Below are positions 41,001 to 54,839 of a stretch of DNA of 64,000 nt, piece after piece. This DNA is from Rhea pennata (Eukaryota; Chordata; Aves; Rheiformes; Rheidae), in the NCBI RefSeq assembly GCF_028389875.1, contig NC_084668.1, forward strand, positions 16,511,993-16,575,992. The letters are read 5' to 3'. Below the pieces are notes generated by a model. It worked only from the letters and a program-made list of their open reading frames with translations, was not told the DNA's origin and made no database searches. Position numbers and translations under genes: made by a program. Numbering within the stretch: position 1 is the stretch's first letter; every line of letters starts with the position of its first letter.

Positions 41001-44000
41001 TGAAAAACCACAAAGCAAAATATTTTAAAAATTTGGACATGAAGCCAATGTGTCCCAGTGTACAGCCAGGCAGCAGAGGAGAATCTGGCACCAAGGGAAA
41101 CTCTCTAAGCACCAGGCCTGGCATTGGCAGAAGGAGCTTCGTTTCAGTAGGGCAAGATGAATGTGAAGGAAGAGATCTGTTCGCTATGGACCAGCAGACA
41201 CTAGCAAAAGGGATCCACTCTGTGGGCAGCCCCAAATGTGACCTGCTCCCTCCAGCCCTAGAGCGTGGAAGGAAATGGGTGGCCGCGGCCAAACAGAGGG
41301 CAGCACTGGGCTCTACACAACGGACAGGAGGGCTGGTTTGGCCACTGGATCTCCTTCACACGGGAAGTCTCTGGGTGAGGCCCTCCTCAGAGCTGGGGTG
41401 ACTCTGAAGCAGACCCACTCTAAGCACCGTGTGGCAACCGCAGGAAAGGACTGGCTCTGCTCCTGAGGACAGGAGTGTGATGGAGGGCAACCATCACTCC
41501 CACTGCGCTGCGTGTGCTGCTGCCTCCGGACCCATTTCAGAGAGAGGCCAATTAGCAGCCTATTACAGTAATTTCACCTAGCCATGAGAGAGCACAGATG
41601 TTTGTGGCAAGGTCTCTGTTACGGGATTTTCTTGCTCACAGTTTAAGGTCAACGCGAGTGTTGACTCTGGCATGCTGCAGCGCTGACAGCGTATTCCTGC
41701 TAGATGTGCCGAGCTTCCCCTCCAAGCGTGAGGCGGCTGCATGGCTTTGCTCAGTCCTGCGAAGGGGCTGCCCTTTTTCACCCCTAAGGTCGCTGCATAT
41801 CAGAAACCTTTGGGAATGCTTGGGCTGCCTATGGGATGAGAAGCACTATAAAGTGGTTAATAATTTAGAATACTTTGCTGTCACAGGTGGCAGGGGTAAA
41901 CCCTTGATTTACTGACTGATTGTAGACAGGCACATGACAGAACTATTCTGTTGAGAATTTAACTAAATTAAAGAGCTGGTAGAGACCTCAGAGCAAACTT
42001 CCAGGATTTTTGTGAGGCATCATTCTCAACTTTTTAAAGTTCACAAGAGGAATAAAGAACTGAAAATGTGTAGGGAAAAAATGACTGTGCAGAGTGCTTT
42101 AAAGAATGCAAGATTCATTTCTTTAGCATTTGTAGCATAGTTCGTTTCCTGATGCAGCACTTCTCCTATAAATAGTTTACTATAAGAGAAGGAACACCAT
42201 GCCCAGGAGGACGGTGATAAATTTGCTAGACACAAGGACATTTCTTCAGGGGAGAAAACATACAAGATGAGAATTTGCTGCAGGAAATACTGCTCATTAA
42301 AATGCTGGGGTAAACATATTTGAAGAGATTACTTTATCTTAGAAATCTAACTTCTGTAGTATCTATTGTGGCTCAAGTTGGAGGAAATGAATGGGATTTT
42401 AAATGGGGTGGGCTTCATCTCTTCTTTCCCTATGGTCAACCACTCCCCTCTCTTGCAATGAGAACAAAATACTTTAAACATGAAAACTAGGTTGTAAAAG
42501 CGCAGCTTTTGGCAGTTAGGCCCTGGATACAACTTCAGTCTGTTTTTCAGCTCTTGTTTTTGTCAACTGACTGGAGCTCATGTCAGCAAGGTAGCCATCT
42601 GGTTGGTTAGGACTTTTCTAAAAACAGTAAGACTTCAGGCAATTTCCCCCTGGGATAAGGGGATCAGATAGGCCCCCTCGAGAGTAGTCAAGGGACTTTT
42701 AGGTTGGCTTCGCAGTGGGAAGGAGCTCACAGTGAAGATGCAGAGATAGTCTAAATGTGATCCATTTCAGTGATGTATGATCTACCCATCTACCCGTCCA
42801 TTTATCTGTCCCAGTCTTGGAAGCGAAGTGACAATAAAAGTCATGAAGCATAGTCCTCCAGTTCAGGTCCTGAATCTGAACTATGGGACACATCCCCAGT
42901 AATCTCAGTGTGTAAAATGCCAGCATCACCTGGCATCAACATCCCTCTCTGTTGCACTATTTTCAGGCATTATTTAGAGACTGTCATTGACTTGAGGACT
43001 TTACAAGCTAAGAGCAGAGCTGATTTACAGTGTAACCTTTCAGAGGTACGTGTGTGCACAAACCAGAGAGATACTTGTGCCAAAGATGTTAGAACAGGGG
43101 GTGTTACTTGGTACTGCTGTATGGTGTTGCTAGAGGAGCTGGTTTGTATGCAGAAGGATTTGACCTTGAACTTTGTCCTGCAGTTTAAGCTAATATCCCC
43201 TACCCCATAGGCCTAAAAATGTTCCTCTTGCTTGTTTTAAAAATACATTTGTTATGTCTAATGTCTCTGGCCAGGACAATGCTACAGACTTTTACCCGCA
43301 GAGCTATGTGGGTCAGAGGTGGGGGGTGATGTGATTTGTGAGTGGCTTTAGCTGGACTGACTGAAGTCCCCAGTGGAGTTACACTAGCAGAGCTGTACTT
43401 TTCTTGGGATAGTTTTTCTGTGGTCCCAGGAGAAGGTAGCTTTATTGTCTCAGTGGGCAGTACAGCCCTGCTGGGCTATCTGGGCTCACACTAGAAAGAT
43501 TTTGGCAGTTACAGGCTAGTTGTAATATCTAAGTTGCTAGTTCAAGAACAGGTTTGAAAACAGACTGAGCTACCCAGAGCTCCGACCTGCTCAGGTTCAA
43601 AGGACCTGCTGGAGAGCTCAAACTCTGCCCAGGACCAGAGCAGTGTCTATAATCTACTCAGAGTGTGTGAACTAAGTCTTGGGTCTTGGTCACAGGGCTC
43701 CAGGGTTCACACTGAGCATGTGTTCATGTATCAGTAGCTTGGCTAACAGGTGAGCAGTGTCTCGGCAGCCAGCTCAGGTAGGGTAGATGCAATGATCCCA
43801 CAGCTCAGGTGCAAAACAGAGCATGCACAGAAGCAATGCGCATGAAGGATTTGTCCCACTGTACTCACTGAGCCAGATGTAGGTGTTACAGCTAGCCTAT
43901 CTTGTCCCCAACCTGAGCATCTCAGCACCTTTGCCCAGGTGTGCCCTGTGGTTCTCCATCAGGCTCAGACCCATACATGCACAAGACTTCTTTCATCTCT

Positions 44001-47000
44001 GCCATCAGGGTTTGCAGAGGAGAACCACAGACCATTGCCATGCTGCCAGGTGCTAGGGGTGAGTCACAGAGTATAACCCAGAATCAGTCTAGACATAGAG
44101 GAAGTCCAGCTGCCTGCAAAACCCCATCTCATCAGATTCCCAGTGGGCCTGGCTAATTTGGAAGGGCTCCAACAGAGGATTTGCCAGGCTGATCTCCCAA
44201 AGCTTCAGACCGAAGTGGTGAACTGGTTTACCAAGCACTTTATGATCTGCAGTACTTTTGCCCCTCTTTGAGTAATTATTGTGTTTATTGGCAAAATGGC
44301 AACAGATATGTGATGATTCCCTTTCTACCCCATGTGAGAGGTTACTGTCGTACTAGAATGGGAGTATCTACTTGCTTTTAAGGGAGAAAAGTGTGTATAA
44401 GAGACAACTGTGGCAATTCTGCAAGCAACAGTGGTTTTGGGTATAAGAGGCTGCATGGCTGGGTCCTATATGCCACACCAGGATGGGTTTTCTAGTGAAT
44501 TCCCAGCAGCAGGGGATCTGCAAGGTGTCTTGGGAAATAGAAAGGCCTTGCCTATCTGAGCAGGTGCAGCAAAAGAACGGATGTTGCAGCACCATATGGA
44601 CTGTGCTGAGCTTACCATCAGACTGCACCAAGTGCTTACCACCACCACTGTTACTGCTGTGAATAGCTTGACTAGAAAGACTGAAATGCTCTCTCATGGG
44701 AGCGCTTCTGCAGGCTGCTATTATATGTAACAGGAATTCTTGGTAGCTCTTATGCTGCTCAGTGCTAGGAAAAGCTGGGCCCTGCCCTGGTCTGTCCCTT
44801 GAAATTTAGAGATACAGAAGCTGCTTCTAGGAGATCTATGTTTTTGCTGTGCTGAGTAGGGCTGTCCCGCTGTCCCACAGAAAGCCCTGGGGGCTGTTTT
44901 AGCAGTGGCTGAGTGGCTGGAAAGCTGCACGTCTTCCCATAGCACCAGCCACCTTCCCATCTCCTCTCTCTGGGGCCAGGCAGTCCTGCTCACATAGAAG
45001 AACGGCAGCCCCCTCCTGACATGCACCCTCTCGCTCTTCTGGATGTGCACCTAAGGCATCCTTGTGGTTTGCAATCTTATTGGAAAAACTCACGTAGGGT
45101 GTCCGGTGGCCTTCTCTGTTTGTCTCCCAAGAACAGGCATGTCTTCAGAGCCCAGTGCATCACGAAACATACACCCAGGCAAGGGCAAACACTAGGTGAA
45201 GGGCAAATCTTGCCGAGAGCTGCCTCCTCTTTCTCTATGCGGCACTGTGCCAAACCACATGCCCTTAGCTCAGCAGTGCTGCTCCAGTCAAGCCCTTAGT
45301 GGCTGGGAGCTTGGGTGGCCCTTTGCTGGTGCTGAGCTTCCCATCCTTGCTCATATGGCACCGCTGTTAATCTGGTATGAGCAATCCCCTGCTTGCCAGT
45401 TCAGGCTCAGTGCTGGGAGGCTCATTTCTCTTTGCTCCTTTGTGCTGTTTGCCTGGAGTCTCTGCCCAGCTCACAGGCAGCACTAGAAAACTCTGTTAAA
45501 CTCCTTCAGGGAGACAGACACCTGAATCTTGAGAATCAGAGCTAGAAAAAGCTTGTTTCACAGAGATGCTGGGCAATTCAGAGAAGTGCAAGTGGCAATA
45601 GAGTGGGTTTTTTTTGACTCATCCTCCCTATCATTTCCAATAACCATTGCTATGTCTAGCTCTTCCATACTCACATGTGCAGGTTTTTCCTCTGAACCTT
45701 TTAATTCACATCTTCATAAAGTTCCCCATGTCTTCCTGTTGCAATTGCCATTGCATGTGGCCCTGTAGAAATGTGACACCAGACTGTAAAAGAGTTGACT
45801 TAAATCCAGGTGCTCTGAGTATAGGACTGGGCTCGCCAAGCTCCTGGCATCCGGCAGAGGGCAAGCGAGCTAAGAGAGGAATTATCTCCCTGCAATTCCT
45901 CGTGCATTGCTTACATCCGCCCCAGAACAACAAATCCAGCAAACTGCCCAGAAAAGACCCTCTGGGATCTCTTGTCAGATGAGATCACCTTATCCAGCTC
46001 TCTTTTTTCCTCTCTCTACCTGGCTACATTTTGCCATTTCTCCTGTCCAGTAACACATCATTTATTCTAGTGTGGCTAGACACAAAAAATATTGTATGGG
46101 TGGCTTTCATTTTCTCTGTCTGTCTCCTGCCTTTTCAGAAGACATCTCTCCTTTTCTCATTTTACTTAATTGGAGCGCAAGCTCTTGGATCTTGTAAAGT
46201 TGCTGTTTCCCTAGCCAGCCTGATATAAACAAGGAGTAGTTCTGCCCAAGGTGTGCATAAACAATACTGAAATCGTGCCTGCTGCTAAAGCTATAATGCA
46301 TCTGCACATTACCCCTTACTGTTCTGGCTGATAGGTATACAGTCTCACACACTGTTGGACAGGTGACCTTTCGCAGTCAAGTTCCCTTCTTTCTGGAGAT
46401 GTATATTGTCCACCTACTTTGAACCGTGAGAAAAGAAACTTGTCTTCATTATTGTTTAGCTAATTTAGGTCCTTACTTGGCTGTGGAAATACATCAGATT
46501 TAAGCAATGAATTAAAAAATGTTTTTGAAGTGAAATAGATATTTCTGTCTTTTTGGGGGTGCTCTGTATTTGTTCCTAGGACAAATTAATGTGTGTATAT
46601 CATCAAAGTGATTCAGATCTCAAAAGTCACTGTGGGAAAAAAGCACAAGTTGTTACACAGTTCGCTTTCTTTAAAGGGCCAGAATTGGGCTGTGCTTGCT
46701 GTACACTGAAGAGTCAAAAATGCTGGCAGAAATCACATACCCAGTTGCGCTGAATGCCTGTAGGGTTTGAGTTCCTGGTTCTTCTGAAAAATCCCAGTGC
46801 CTGGAATGAAGGTAAGTAGGTTTTACTAGAGCTCACAGATGTTCTAGTAGTAACTCACTTATTGCCTGAAATAAGAGCTATGTTTGCTCTTTACTCCATG
46901 GCTGCTGCCCATACCCCTGTGCAGCCAGCACCAGCAGTGCCTGCAGGGACAGACAGATCACGGGAGAGGTGGGTGCTGGAGGAAGAGGATGGAGCCAACA

Positions 47001-47704
47001 CGAAGCCAGAGGAATGATTAGCAAATTGTGGCTGTGTGACTAGCCCAAAAGTAAGGGTTTTGCTAAGAGTTTGGGGAGACAGATTTGGATCCTCTGCTTT
47101 TGTGCTGATAGATGAAGAAAAAGAACATGTATTTGCAGAAGGCTCATTAGAAAAATGCCTCTTTTTTAGTGGAACACGTTTCATTTGGAGTCTATGAGAG
47201 ACAATAAACAGGAAGTCTTGCAATGACATTTTTATAGAGTTGCTTTGCAGAGTGGGGCTGCACTTAACATCCAAATTTAGTTTATTTGATTGGGAGTGGC
47301 CTTCTTTTTAATGTCCACTCACTTTCAAAGCAATGTGATGGAACTTGGCTTATGTAGTCCTAATGTCTGGGCAAAATTGCATTCTGGATCATTCCTAGTA
47401 TCTTCCTAAAAGCCCTTTGCTCTTTCCTTGGGCTACGTTGCTGCTCTTCCTTTGAGACCTATGCTGTAGTGTTTTTGTGAAGGGCCAAGTAGAAAGCTAT
47501 ATTCTGCAGCAGAGGTGACTTCATTTTAGGGTTAAGTAGCTTTGTACATGGAGCCTGTAAAACTTCTTCAGGAATAAACACAGAGCTATAAACCTGAAAT
47601 TCAAAATTTACTGCTGAATGAGACACCAGAATCTTTAATAAAAGGATAAAAACCTTTCTAGTTAATAATTAGCATGTGATAGCAAGTGATGAGGATGGGT
47701 TGAG

Positions 47705-48030
47705 AGCTGAGTTTGTTGAGCCTGGAGAAGAGAAGGCTAGAGCTAATTGCTGTATTTGACTCTAAAAGGGGAAGTTTGAGAAGATGGAGCTGGCCGCCTC
47801 AGAAGGGCACTGCAAAAGGGCAAGAAGCAACAAGAACAAATTGCTGCAAGGGAAATTCTGACTAGGTTAAAAGGAAAAAAGTTTACAATAAAAGTGGGTA
47901 AGCCCAGAGAGGCTGTGGGCTCTCCGTCCTTAGAGGTACTCAACACTGGCCTGAACAAGGCCCTGAGCAACCTTCTCTAGCTTCAGAGAGGACCTCTGGA
48001 GGTCTCCAGCCCAATCCCCTGCTTTGCATA
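47705..48030 (+). mobile_element. CR1 LINE fragment
   Basis: AGCCTGGAGAAGAGAAGGCT, AAATTGCTGCAAGGGAAATT, then GCCCAGAGAGGCTGTGGGCT, CAAGGCCCTGAGCAACCTTC and GACCTCTGGAGGTC follow avian CR1 consensus wording. The usual terminal octamer repeat is not recognised, so the 3' end is decayed. + orientation. Confidence 0.88.
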
Positions 48031-51000
48031 GCATCTGGCTCTGGTGGGAGGCCTTAGGGTGCTGGTGTGCAGGGTCATCAGAGCCCCTCTCTTGGCATGG
48101 AGGGAACATACAGCCTTGGGCATTGGGGCTCATCTTTGTTACTTCTGTGACACATTTGCTTTGGCAGGGGCCATGTCAGCAAGAAAGGGGAGAGCTTGTG
48201 AGCCCGATTCCTGGCATGTGACAGGAATCAGAAGGGTCCAGAGGCACTGGCCAGAAAGTGCTGAAAGAGGTCTTGCCTGTGGGCAGCATGTGATCAGATG
48301 TATTCACAGGCCAGTGCATCCAGACACGCTAGTGAGAGACAGAGCCTCGCTGCATGGGAGCGCCCTGCCGGGGAAACCCTCCGGCTGGGCTCCAGGGTGG
48401 TCTCGGCAGAGCTGCACTGGCACGGGAGAGACTACCGCATTACCTTCAAGTGAGATCATCCAGATCACCTCCTCCCACATCTGCTGTGACAGGCAGGGTG
48501 CTTTAAGGCGTATGATTAAATATTCTGAGTGAAGGCCTTGCGGTTTTCTGCTGTGCTCTTAGTTAAGTACCGTTATCAACTGAATGGTCGTAATGCTCAC
48601 CTGAGGATGTTTGACTTGAGCGAGTAGCAGAAAAGAACAGTTTATACAGCTTTAGTGCCTTAATCTTTCTCCTGTGCTGTTGTCGAGGAGTGCGAGTGAG
48701 TCGAGTGAGTGTACCTAGAGGCAGGAAAGTTGGTGTCACTCTAAGATGTCCTATAGGTGGTATCTGCCTTTATCGCTGAGCAGGGACAGGACAGGGCTTG
48801 CCTGCAACCAGGGGAGCAGTGGGATGAGGGCCCATTTATATGGGATGTTGCATCCCCCTGCTCCCTGCTCACCATCCCCTGTGCATTGACCTCACCTCCA
48901 GAAATGGCTCAGACTCAGAGGAGCTGCAGTTGACACAGGACTGGGGAAATGTGGCTGGGGAAATTCTTGTCTGCTGAGTCGGTAGGGGTCAAAGGCAGCA
49001 CAGCCCTGTGTGCTTCCTAGTTTCTATTTCTCTACAGCCAGGAGACTGCAGGGGCCTAGGGTTTTCTTTGAGCTAGGGGTAAATATTAGTGTACTGAACT
49101 TCCAATAGCTCTCTTTCCCTTGGAGAGCTTTGTGCTCTGGGTAAAGATCTGAACGGTCTGGCTTGTGCCCTGCCAATATAGGACTGTTCCTTGTATTTTT
49201 TCCAGTGCTTGTTTTATTTGTCCCACGAGACAAATAAAGTTACTTCCCCTAGGAGGCTTCAACATAGGCAGCTAGATCCCAGCAGCTGGAGTTTTTTCTT
49301 AATACGTAGTCGTGCTACGCTTTCCTTTGCCTTCATCCTGTTCCATCGAAGCACTTTCCATGGTCTCGTGTAAGCAATTCCCTTTCCTCATGGGGCTGCA
49401 GCCCCTTTCCACTCCATTCCTGCATGCAGTGTTGTTACTCAAAGCAGTATCACAGCATGGTGCTGCGGAAAGAACTGTTTTCTCTCCTGAGTAGATTCTC
49501 CAAAGTTGTTATTACTTTTCCAACAGCAAATACGAATCAAGTGGAGATGTTGGCTGATGCCGCTAATAAAATTCTTGAGCATCAACTTGTGCTTTGAAAT
49601 GCTTTCATCTTGCTGCCCTGCTTGAGGGGTACCAGACACTGAGAGAAAGCCTGTCAATGTACACATCAAAGACAGCTTTGGGCTCTCATATTTGTCGAGG
49701 GGATCCAGCCCCTTTCCTATTCCCACTGTGTTGCAGGGTTGGGAGGCTGTTTCAACCCTCTCCTAGGAGCCAGATCCTCTCCATCTGAACTCACTGAAAC
49801 AAAGAGATTTCCAATTTAACTTTTACCTGGAAAATGCCCAAGCAAACCAAGGAGCAGGTGGGAGATTCAGCAGGCAGGAGATGTAAGTAACTTGGTGGCT
49901 CTGGTTCCCAGGCCTGTAAGTTTGTGGGAGCACTCCTAATACAGAAAGGAAATCAGTGCACTATTCAGCTGAGTAGCCTGGAGGGGGAAGGTCTCTAAGG
50001 TTAGAGAAGCAGGTCCTCAGGTGAGAAGACAGGGCTGTTTGCTATCTGGCCTGGTGAGTACTAATCCTTACTCCCTCCAGGTTAATGTTGGGACTCTGTG
50101 ATGTCTAGGAAGGTACTGAAGTCTTTGGGTCTTTGCAAAGAAGTCCCCTTCTGCTGATACCCTGAGGACTGCATTTGATACACTATAGAAAAGAAGCTGT
50201 GGGTAGGACCAGTGCCTTTAGCCACCCAATGCCCACTTCTCACAGAGATCTGATTGAAGCAGAATATCCTTGCAAAGATGCACTGCAATCTTAGACTGAG
50301 ATAAAGGCTTCTCCTTCCCTCCCTCAGCTCTATATCTCCTCCGTCCTCACCCAGGCACTCTTCCAATAGGAATAAGCCCTCATACCTGTTGAAATCAAGG
50401 CTAGTCTTCACACAGATACTCTTTGTTCTCTTCTTATCATCCCTATAAACAGAGTCAGTGTGCCCAGCTGGCCCAGCTCAATATTTAAAACCCATTTTGC
50501 ATCACATCTTTCTCGCCAGCTGCTTGGTTTCAAGCTGCTTCTTACATGTGTGACTAAAGAAGGCATCTCTGAGGCATATGTAGGAATGAGCAAGAAGTCT
50601 GGCTAGCGAGGAGTCCAAATCCACAAGCTTCTACTTTGAACGGCAACACAAAGCCAGACATGCTCCCAGCGCTCACCCTGCCTCCCCTGCACCCTCACTG
50701 GAGAGGGTGGATGAGCTCTGGTCTCACACCACTTGGTAGTTTGCTCCCTGCTGTGCTCCCACATGCCACGGTGGAGCAGAGGAGACTTGCAGCAAAGTAA
50801 CAGCTTACTGCTGGACCATTCTTTTATTTTCTTACAGCCTTAAAACATTGCCATTTTTCAGTTGGACTGGCCTCCACAGTCTCCCACTGCCCCCAAACTG
50901 CCTTGGGAGCTGCTATCACTATGGTAAAACTGGCTCAATTGAGCCTCGCAACGCTCCTCTTCCTTTCATTCCCTCTTCTCTGCAATTCCCTATTTTGATC

Positions 51001-51999
51001 ACACTCATGTACCGAATTCGACGGGCAAAGCTGCTGGACTGTGGGTGCTCCCAGCAGATTAAGATTTACATCCTCCTTGTTTGTGGGACTGCTGTGCAGT
51101 GAGAGGGATGGGGTAGCATGGGCTGGAGCAGCTGGCAGCTGAGGGCCTAAGGAGCGCCGAGGGGGACAGAACGGTTCCCCGAGCTCAAGCGTAGGAAACA
51201 GGAGCTGGGCTTGTGGGTGAGGTGAGTTTTCCTTCCATGAGCACACGAGGGAGGAATCTGCCCTTGCCCCCGAGCCCTAGGAGCACGTTTGATTTCAGAC
51301 TGTTACTGAGGGGAAAAATGTGCTTGCTGGCAACGGTTGGGCATCACCTGAGCCTGCAAATGCGTACTGCTCCCCGTGTTCACAGACTGGGCCTCCTGCC
51401 TCCTGTGCACTCCAGCTGCGGACGGAGAACGCTTTGCACGCATGTCTAGTAGCCACTTTCCGTGAATTGGCCCCTTCATGTCTCATGAACTCCATAATTA
51501 CATTTCAAGGCTATTCTGTTCTTTTCTGGGGGAAAGCCGGGCTCCCCTCTGCGGAGGATAGGCCTGAGAGCCGGCACTGGGGCAGTGCTCCTTTTGCCTC
51601 CGCTCCTGCCTTTGGGCATGTCCCTCCGATGCGGCGCAGGGAGGGACTACGGTGACAGTGGAGCGACTCCTCGCTGTCCTGCGTTGATGCTCCTCACTTC
51701 GGGTCGGCAGCAATTCCCAGGTCACTGCCCCTCTGCAAACCTCTCCCCCTTTACTCGTGGCTGTGGTTTGCCAGGTCAAACTCACTTTCTCGCTGGAGAA
51801 AGGGAGCTGCTCACCGTTAAATGCTCACTTTGGGCCCAAATACATCCTTGCAGCCTTCTTTCTTGTAACCTTCCTGTCCTCAATACCTGCCACTTGCCCT
51901 GGTAGCTCTGGGACATGGAAGATTTTTTGTAGTACTCCCTGTAAAGTACTTTGCATCTCTTGAACAGGAGGCCCATAAAATTAATAAGAGGGGGATTTT

Positions 52000-53460
52000 T
52001 TTGTTTGTTTTTTTACCCATAGAGCTAAAAATGAGGGAAAGAAAAATTCAGGAGGCACATTGTTTTCTTGTCCCCTCCCCCCCCCCGAGCTGTAAAATAC
52101 TTCCTAATCATTGGGACCAAGAAGATCGCCATGCTGGGCCTCCACTTTTTGTTTGCAAGTTTAATTTTCTTAATTCATCCTTGACAAAGGACAGAGCCAT
52201 AAAAGAATCGACCAGCACGTCTGTGGGAAAAAACTGCCCTGAAAAGGGCCCGAGGAATACTGTAGCATTTACAAACAATTCCAAGGGCTAATGCCTCTGT
52301 GAGATGCAGCCTCAGTTATAACTTGTCTTTCTAGGAACAAGCCTACATCTGTTTGGCAATGCCATATTTTGTAGGGTAAAATAAACCCTTGAGAACAAAC
52401 AGGCCAACTTATACAGAAGGATAAATGCCTGGGAACAGAGCTCACTTGTTAATCCTAAAACTGTCAGCAAAGACCCACTGGAGAAATTATAGCTGGCCAC
52501 GGGCACTCAAGCTGTTTTCTCTCTGCTTCCTCGCCTCCCCCCATCAGCAGAACAGCTGTAAAATCTTCTTTATTGTTCTTTCCGAGTTGAAGAGTTTTAC
52601 AAAGAGGTCTCCCAGTTTCGGTCGGAACGGCTGGGTGAATGCACAGCAGCAGTAGGGACACAGGGAACATCTGATCTATTGTATTTGCACCCATATTATT
52701 ATTTCAGTTGGAGACAAAGCGAATGACAGCGATAAAAGTAGGAGAATGGCCCAAGCACCTACTAAAGAGGCATATGAACAGGAAATCCTGGCTTATTCCC
52801 ACATCTGAGCTGTATACTGTTTCTTTCCCTCCAGAATCATTATGCTTAATGTCCTCCTGCAATTCAGGCAGCTGAACCTACACAGCCCCTTCCCTCCCCC
52901 TCCTCTTCTCCCTTCTCTCCTCTCACCAGACTTAAAGCCTTCTCTGTGGAAAAAATGATTTGTGCACAAGCAACCTAAACAATGGTGCTTATAAGGAATT
53001 TGCCCCTGCCAGGAGTTATTAATGGCACACTAGCAAAAGCCCCCAGCAAAACGGGCTGTTGCAAGCATCAAGTGTGTGTTGAAAAATCGCTTTTAAATCA
53101 TCCCTTGGGAAATGACCTATTGGCCACCAAAAAAATGCAGGATTGGTTCACTTTATAATTAAGTTCAGGCCATCTCTTATGCTTACACACAAAAAAAAAT
53201 CCCCAGATGTCAACTTGGTACAAGTCAGAGTGCTAGGCTGTTTTAAAGTACCAGCAGTGCACAGACCACTAGGGCATAACATTTGCCACTGGAAGAAAAC
53301 CTGCTTTGAATACTTGGAATATTTAACTGACTGCAACAGATAATTAGCCAAACCCTCTTATGCCTCCAAATATAGATTCATTAGTCATATGAAAATATCT
53401 CATTGGAACCAAATGTGAGTCATTAGTGAAGTCAATGGCAGATCATAAAAAAGGTACCAA
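52000..53460. promoter_or_regulatory. Candidate distal regulatory block
   Basis: A repeat-poor stretch of low CpG content and even texture, with many homeodomain-type TAAT/ATTA cores (for example AAGTTTAATTTTCTTAATTC, TTATTAATGG, GATAATTAG and GATTCATTAG) and scattered GATA- and E-box-like words. A pyrimidine-rich belt near 52,880-52,925 divides it. It lies 2.5-4 kb upstream of the IGFBP2 CpG-rich zone. The enhancer reading is inference from texture only; no alignment was possible. Confidence 0.28.
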
Positions 53461-53648
53461 GAACCTCCTTCCCCTCCATGCCTGGGAAGTCATGAGTGTG
53501 CAGTGAAAATAATTTGCTCCGTTTTCTATTGAACATCTGCTTGCAAATCTGCTTTAAAGGGAGATTTTGGAGGGGCTGCCTGTGTGTTGTGCATCCCATA
53601 TTCCCACTCTGTGATGTGTAGAAATAACAAATGCAAAGTCTGTGCTGG

Positions 53649-53674
53649 GCTTTTTTTTTTTTTTTTTTTTTTTG
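53649..53674. repeat. T homopolymer
   Basis: A run of about 24 T, followed by GTTTTCTT. Confidence 0.9.
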
Positions 53675-54103
53675 TTTTCTTAAACAGACTTTCTTGAGTC
53701 ACTTAGGCCAAAATTTTAGTTCTGCAATGCAAAAGGGGATTTTGTAGTATGAAGTGGAATAAAAATATCTTTGTTGCTTCTAATTTCAGGGGAACATTGG
53801 TTTTGGCTTAGAGTTTTGGAGTCCCTTCCACTCTGTAGCACTGCTTCAACTAGATGCAACAGGGACCCCAAAATTAATTGAATTACTCCAGAAGTGAAAT
53901 CAGGAAGGTTAAGAATACTGTCCAGCTTGACTGAGGTACAAACAAAAGCAAACAAGCAGTTACATTTTAAAAAGTAAAGCGCATCAGCACTTCTTTCATA
54001 ATGAGATACCAGCAGTGTGATGGGTAGCCAGAGGAATGGATCTTGCTTGATCAGACTCACGCAAAAAAAATATATAGGGTTATTATTTGAGGGGCTAGGT
54101 AAT

Positions 54104-54130
54104 TAGTCCCTGATATTACTCCAGGGACTA
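54104..54130. repeat. 9-bp inverted repeat
   Basis: TAGTCCCTG and CAGGGACTA are separated by 9 nt. A further TAGTCCC occurs about 25 bases to the right. Confidence 0.85.
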
Positions 54131-54360
54131 GCACGGGAATATTTGTTTAGTCCCAGGACACACCGTATGCCTTTTACAGGGTATGCTGCATGCTGCAGAC
54201 TGTCATCCCCCCCAGACTCACCGATCCCACAAACAAACATGTTGTTATATAACTCCATATATAACTCCATGTTATATATGAGTAATCCTGTGCTGAAAGT
54301 TGTTGTACTGCCTTAAGAGTCATAAACAGCAGCACTTTGCATTGATTGATTTCTTAATTT

Positions 54361-54381
54361 GAAAAAAAAAAAAAAAAAAAA
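54361..54381. repeat. A homopolymer
   Basis: About 20 A followed by CCCACC. Confidence 0.88.
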
Positions 54382-54839
54382 ACCCACCAACAACAAAATA
54401 ACCCCCAAACCCTACAGCAGAAAGTCTTACTAAGCACCACAAAGTCAGCGTTCCCGTGGCTGGGGGAGCTCAAACTTTCCCAGTGTCTGACTTGAACCAT
54501 CTAATCCCACAACGATATTGACAGAGATTTCCAGTTTCATTAGTTCAGTTGCATTTCCCTGGCTTTGTTATCATTATTTTTTTAATAATGGAAAAAAAAA
54601 TCATTTGCCTCGACTTAATATCCTCAGTGCTTAAAAAGCTCTGGGTAAACTGTGACATTCAGGCACTAGGGAGGGTGAGAGGGCACGATAGGCCTTAAAA
54701 TGCAGATTTCACCCCAAATCCCGAATCCAAGAGAGCTCTCCCTTTGCACCTCGGCTTTGGGGCATCTTGCAGGGCAAGGGGGAGAAGCATGGGGCATGGG
54801 AGCTGCGTTGAAAACCCAACACGCAGAGAAATTCACTTA

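Larger units (their letters stand above)
21141..54800. other. Intergenic region RPL37A - IGFBP2
   Basis: About 34 kb with no coding gene I can support. Open frames reach 162 codons (40913-41401 and 48044-48532, both +) but resemble nothing I recognise, lack splice-coherent neighbours and fall within the length expected by chance. What it holds: two clear CR1 fragments (28,437 and 47,705), older CR1-like fragments (34.5, 35.9 and 36.4 kb), a duplicated pair (31.1 and 32.5 kb), several homopolymer and pyrimidine tracts, and an enhancer-like block at 52.0-53.5 kb. The remaining stretches show nothing specific. Confidence 0.7.

Noticed and set aside
40913-41401. 162-codon + strand frame in the intergenic region
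   Set aside because: No recognised domain or homology, no splice-coherent neighbours, and the reverse strand is also open. The length is not exceptional for 34 kb.
48044-48532. 162-codon + strand frame just after a CR1 fragment
   Set aside because: It begins just past the decayed CR1 fragment in moderately GC-rich sequence; the translation shows no motif and no hydrophobic or charged pattern of note.
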